From NCBI GenBank assembly GCA_020443345.1, contig JAGRIH010000063.1, positions 1 through 64,000 on the forward strand: DNA of 64,000 nucleotides. The letters are read 5' to 3'. Under the pieces are notes generated by a model. That model saw only the letters and a list, made by a program, of their open reading frames with translations, was not told the DNA's origin and did not search any database. This stretch comes from Halioglobus sp. (GTDB lineage Bacteria > Pseudomonadota > Gammaproteobacteria > Pseudomonadales > Halieaceae). Made by a program: the position numbers and the translations under genes. Below, piece after piece: positions 61,298 to 64,000 of this stretch; position 1 is the stretch's first letter, and every line of letters starts with the position of its first letter.

Positions 61298-61612
61298 TCA
61301 GTCGTCGCGGTCGCTGCGGGATTTGACCACCTTGCCCGTCACCGGGTCGACGTCGATCTCGACGCGCCCGCCATCGGGAGCAGCGGCCTTGGCCTCGTAA
61401 CCGTCGTGGTCGCGCTCTATCTCGGTGATATCGCTATAGCCTGCTTCGACCAGTTTGTCGTAAATGTCCGCCATAGTGAGCCAGTTTTCGCTGGATACGG
61501 TACTCCAGTCGTTCGGACCGGCTTTTGCGTCCGCACCTGTAACCGCCAGCACGCTGGCGCTGCCGGCAGCGGCGGTAATGGCAAGTGCGAGCATTGCGTG
61601 TGAAATTTTCAT
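61298..61612 (-). CDS. PepSY domain exported protein
   Basis: 104 residues from the ATG at 61612, which has GGAG 9 bases upstream; the ATG at 61621 abuts the Shine-Dalgarno and is unlikely. A signal peptide (about 1-26, ending VTGADA) precedes a PepSY module: WLTMADIYDKLVEAGYSDITEIERDHDGYEAKAAAPDGGRVEIDVDPVTGKVVKS. PepSY modules bind or inhibit partners in the envelope, and in this setting often accompany b-type cytochromes and a PhoPQ-like pair. It diverges from a second PepSY gene. Confidence 0.88.
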   Translation of the reverse strand: MKISHAMLALAITAAAGSASVLAVTGADAKAGPNDWSTVSSENWLTMADIYDKLVEAGYSDITEIERDHDGYEAKAAAPDGGRVEIDVDPVTGKVVKSRSDRDD

Positions 61613-61639
61613 AAGAATCATCTCCTTTGGTTTGTGAGA

Positions 61640-61658
61640 GGTGGTCAAAGCAACCACC
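61640..61658. promoter_or_regulatory. inverted repeat GGTGGT-N7-ACCACC in the leader of the PepSY gene
   Basis: A perfect 6+6 base inverted repeat lies 28 bases upstream of the leftward PepSY start. It could be a hairpin in the leader or an operator; nothing decides between them. Confidence 0.25.
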
Positions 61659-61704
61659 GTGGACACAGTATGGCGAGCGGCACCTGAACCAGCCCTGAAG
61701 TCCC

Positions 61705-61739
61705 TGTTCATATACCGTTCATGTACACACCGCTATACT
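61705..61739 (+). promoter_or_regulatory. PhoP-box-like direct repeat with a -10 element
   Basis: TGTTCA (61705-61710), five bases, then CGTTCA (61716-61721) form the hexamer-N5-hexamer direct repeat used by PhoP-type regulators. A -10 TATACT (61734-61739) begins 12 bases later, the usual spacing for a PhoP-driven promoter without a -35. Transcription would start about 61746, at or next to the ATG of the second PepSY gene. Confidence 0.55.
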
Positions 61740-61746
61740 TGGCGGC

Positions 61747-62151
61747 ATGCGCGTTACCCACAACAAGCCGCCGGCGGCGGCTCCGATACGAAGACCAGTC
61801 ATCCACCTGGCCGCGGCGCTGTTCACGTGCCTGGCAATTGCGCCGGCCATCCCGCTGACTATCCCGCTGGCAATGGCAGATGAAGGCGACCACGACCGCG
61901 CGCGCCGCGCGCTGCAAGCCGGGGAGATACTGTCGCTGCGCACCATCATCGCGCGCGTGGAGGACGACTACGCCGGCCAGATCATCGAGGTGGAATTGGA
62001 GCGCGAAGACGGCCGGTGGATCTACGAAATCGAGTTGCTGCGATCGGGTGGCGCCCTGGTCAAGCTGGAACTGGATGCCGGGGACGGCACACTGCTCGGC
62101 ATCAAGGGCCGTGACATCCAACGCACCATACGGTCCGACCGCCGGCACTGA
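61747..62151 (+). CDS. PepSY domain exported protein, first gene of the PhoPQ-like operon
   Basis: 134 residues. A signal segment (about 17-44, ending LAMADEG) precedes a PepSY module: RRALQAGEILSLRTIIARVEDDYAGQIIEVELEREDGRWIYEIELLRSGGALVKLELDAGDGTLLGI. Its stop overlaps the response regulator start by one base (TGATG). There is no clear ribosome binding site and the predicted transcript begins at about the ATG, so leaderless translation is likely. It may sense the envelope state for the kinase. Confidence 0.87.
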   Translation: MRVTHNKPPAAAPIRRPVIHLAAALFTCLAIAPAIPLTIPLAMADEGDHDRARRALQAGEILSLRTIIARVEDDYAGQIIEVELEREDGRWIYEIELLRSGGALVKLELDAGDGTLLGIKGRDIQRTIRSDRRH

Positions 62152-62813
62152 TGCGCATCCTGCTGGCGGAAGACGACCCGGTGCTGGCGGCACAACTGGC
62201 GGATGAATTGTCCGGCGCGGGTTACGTTGTCGATGCGGCTGCCAACGGCGTCGACGCCCACCACCTGGGTGAGGTAGAGCCCGTCGACGCGGTGGTCCTG
62301 GATCTCGGCCTGCCGCAGATGGATGGTATCACCGTGCTCAAGCGCTGGCGCGCGGCGGGACGCGACATGCCGGTGCTGATTTTGACCGCGCGCGACAGCT
62401 GGCACGAAAAAGTGGACGGGATCGATGCGGGCGCCGACGATTACCTGACCAAGCCTTTTCACATGGAGGAGTTGCTGGCGCGCCTGCGGGCCCTGATCCG
62501 GCGCAGCTCAGGTTTGGCCAGCGCCGAGATCAAGTGCGGTCCGGTGACACTGGATACCCGCAGCGGCCGCACAACGGTAAACGGCCGCGCGGTATCACTG
62601 ACCAGCCACGAACTGCGGGTGCTGAGCTATATGATGCACCACCGCGGCGAACTCGTCACCCGCAGCGACCTGATCGAACACATCTATGCCCAGGCATTCG
62701 ACCGCGACTCGAACACCATTGAAGTGTTCATTGCGCGCCTGCGCAAGAAACTCCCGCCCGACCTGATACACACCGCTCGCGGACAGGGCTACCGGCTGGT
62801 ATGCCCCCACTGA
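62151..62813 (+). CDS. PhoP-like response regulator
   Basis: 220 residues, OmpR/PhoP type. The receiver has the acidic pocket AEDDP (residues 7-9), phosphorylated D51 in VVLDLGLPQMDG and K in LTKPF. TARDSWHEKVDGIDAGADDYLTKPFHMEELLARLRALIRR is very PhoP-like. The C-terminal winged helix runs from about 125 with LTSHELRVLSYMMHHRGELVTRSDLIEHIY and SNTIEVFIARLRKKL. It is co-translated with the PepSY gene and overlaps the kinase start by 13 bases. Confidence 0.94.
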   Translation: MRILLAEDDPVLAAQLADELSGAGYVVDAAANGVDAHHLGEVEPVDAVVLDLGLPQMDGITVLKRWRAAGRDMPVLILTARDSWHEKVDGIDAGADDYLTKPFHMEELLARLRALIRRSSGLASAEIKCGPVTLDTRSGRTTVNGRAVSLTSHELRVLSYMMHHRGELVTRSDLIEHIYAQAFDRDSNTIEVFIARLRKKLPPDLIHTARGQGYRLVCPH

Positions 62814-64000
62814 CGCCCCTGTTCGGGCCGGCGCGCTCCCTGCGCATCCGGCTGCTGGTGGGCACCCTGGTCTGGATCATGGTCACCATCGCCATTGCCG
62901 GCTGGGGTCTGGCGGAGCTGTTTCGCCAGCATGTGGCGCAGCAGTTCCGGGCGGGACTGGTGGCGCAACTGGACCAGTTGACAGCCAGCCTGAGCATCGA
63001 CCAGGCGGGACAGCCCTTCCTGTCCGCGCCCCAGAGCGATCCGCGCCTGCGACGACCCTATTCCGGCGTGTACTGGCAGATCGATCGGCTGGGCAACGCC
63101 GACAGACCCGCGCTGCCGGGCGTGCTGCGCTCGCGCTCCCTGTGGGACGATGTACTGAAAGTGCCCGAGGACACACCCCCTGACGGCGCCATTCACGAGG
63201 ACCAGATAACGACCGCTGACGGCGCGCATCTGGGAGTGATCGAGAGAATCGTCTCCCCCGCCGAACAACCGCAGCAGTCATACCGCCTGATCGTGGCCGC
63301 GACGACGACGCTGATCACCGGGCCGGTAGAGCGCTTCAACGGCATGCTGGCCTGGTCGCTGGGTGCGCTGGGCAGCGGCCTGCTGGCGGCCGCAGTCGCG
63401 CAAGTGTTCATCGGCCTGCGCCCGCTGGGCCGCCTGCGCCGGCAGCTCGCCAGCGTGCGCGAAGGCTCGGCAAATGGTATCGAGGGCGATTTTCCCCGGG
63501 AAGTACAGCCCCTGGTCGACGACTTTAACGACGTGCTGTCACACAATGCCCGCATCGTCGCCCACGCCAGGACCCAGGCGGGCAATCTGGCGCACGCGAT
63601 AAAAACCCCGCTGTCGGTGCTCGCCAATGCCGCCTCCCGGCCCGGTCCGCAGCTGCCACAACTGGTGGCAGAACAGGTCGCCGCGGCGCAGCGCCAGGTG
63701 GATTATCACCTGGCGCGGGCACGGGCGGTGGGCAGCACCGGCGTGCCCGGCGTGCGCAGCCCGGTTCGATCGGTGCTGGACTCGCTGATCCGCGTGATGG
63801 ATCATGTCTATCGGGACAAGGACATAGACGCCACGCTGAGCATAGACGGCAGTGAACCGGTATTCCGGGGGGAGCAACAGGACTTACAGGAAATGCTGGG
63901 AAACCTGCTGGACAACGCCTGGAAATGGGCCGAGCGGCGCGTCGATATCCGCTGCCACAGCCACGACAAGACCCTCACCGTGCTGATCGACGACGACGGC
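62801..64000 (+). CDS. PhoQ-like sensor histidine kinase (3' end beyond the window)
   Basis: 400 codons are visible from the ATG at 62801 with no stop. A first transmembrane helix (about 17-38, VGTLVWIMVTIAIAGWGLAEL) is followed by a periplasmic sensor of about 140 residues, a second helix (about 183-208, MLAWSLGALGSGLLAAAVAQVFI), a HAMP linker and the phosphorylated H265 in AGNLAHAIKTPLSVLAN, the PhoQ-type H-box. The N-box EMLGNLLDNAWKWA and the start of the G-box (DDDG) close the window. It should phosphorylate the adjacent regulator. Confidence 0.92.
   Translation, partial: MPPLTPLFGPARSLRIRLLVGTLVWIMVTIAIAGWGLAELFRQHVAQQFRAGLVAQLDQLTASLSIDQAGQPFLSAPQSDPRLRRPYSGVYWQIDRLGNADRPALPGVLRSRSLWDDVLKVPEDTPPDGAIHEDQITTADGAHLGVIERIVSPAEQPQQSYRLIVAATTTLITGPVERFNGMLAWSLGALGSGLLAAAVAQVFIGLRPLGRLRRQLASVREGSANGIEGDFPREVQPLVDDFNDVLSHNARIVAHARTQAGNLAHAIKTPLSVLANAASRPGPQLPQLVAEQVAAAQRQVDYHLARARAVGSTGVPGVRSPVRSVLDSLIRVMDHVYRDKDIDATLSIDGSEPVFRGEQQDLQEMLGNLLDNAWKWAERRVDIRCHSHDKTLTVLIDDDG

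Noticed and set aside
1..64000. tRNA genes, rRNA genes, CRISPR arrays, insertion sequences or prophage
   Set aside because: None were seen on reading both strands; absence by eye is not proof for short tRNAs.

Overview
The window is a high-GC (roughly 60 to 65 percent by eye) chromosomal stretch of a Gram-negative gammaproteobacterium. TonB-dependent receptors, GspA/GspB secretion helpers, a PrkA-YeaH-SpoVR stress module and PhoP/PhoQ-like regulators all point that way. The gene mix would suit a marine Cellvibrionales/Halieaceae-type bacterium, but that placement is inference. Genes are densely packed, often with 1 to 4 base overlaps. I saw no rRNA, tRNA, CRISPR array, insertion sequence or phage.

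Layout. 0-2.5 kb: acyl-CoA synthetase and TesB thioesterase. 2.7-8.7 kb: an operon for D-amino acid and 5-oxoproline metabolism, holding both halves of a D-glutamate cyclase-like enzyme around pxpABC, then a D-amino acid aminotransferase and alanine racemase. 8.9-14.2 kb: a SIMPL-domain protein, exopolyphosphatase, GspB, a GspA/ExeA ATPase and an unlisted 43-residue membrane protein. 14.6-15.7 kb: an F420-type oxidoreductase and an XdhC remnant. 15.8-20.3 kb: a five-gene, translationally coupled operon that looks like a Gram-negative Dlt-type envelope acylation system (PglD/NeuD-like acetyltransferase, ligase fused to a carrier domain, SGNH protein, MBOAT, and a 51-residue membrane microprotein). 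20.6-25.3 kb: prkA-yeaH-ycgB. 25.4-32.3 kb: assorted housekeeping and envelope genes, including DAHP synthase and an exported MsrA.

32.6-44.0 kb reads as a catabolic island: AraC regulator, Tat-exported ThDP enzyme paired with a small cytochrome c, an internally deleted TonB receptor pseudogene, an MFS permease, a UbiD-type decarboxylase, an intact TonB receptor and a Tat-exported amidase. 44.8-50.4 kb is a vitamin B12 uptake operon behind a cobalamin riboswitch (btuB, adenosyltransferase, btuC, btuD, btuF). 50.6-53.4 kb: MetY-type sulfhydrylase, DUF488 protein and a cytochrome c peroxidase.

53.6-60.3 kb is a TonB receptor, an exported and membrane-anchored CobN-like chelatase, an ExbB/TolQ-like channel protein and a DUF2149 protein behind a Fur-like box. 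This gene set matches the HmuR-HmuS-HmuU-HmuV haem systems of Bacteroidota more than cobalamin synthesis. 60.4-64.0 kb: a cytochrome b561-like protein, two PepSY proteins, and a PhoP/PhoQ-like pair preceded by a PhoP-box-like repeat and an apparently leaderless promoter; the kinase runs off the window end.

The strongest candidates for under-described biology are the Dlt-like operon with its microprotein, the D-glutamate/5-oxoproline operon, the periplasmic CobN-like locus, and the exported ThDP enzyme with its own cytochrome.
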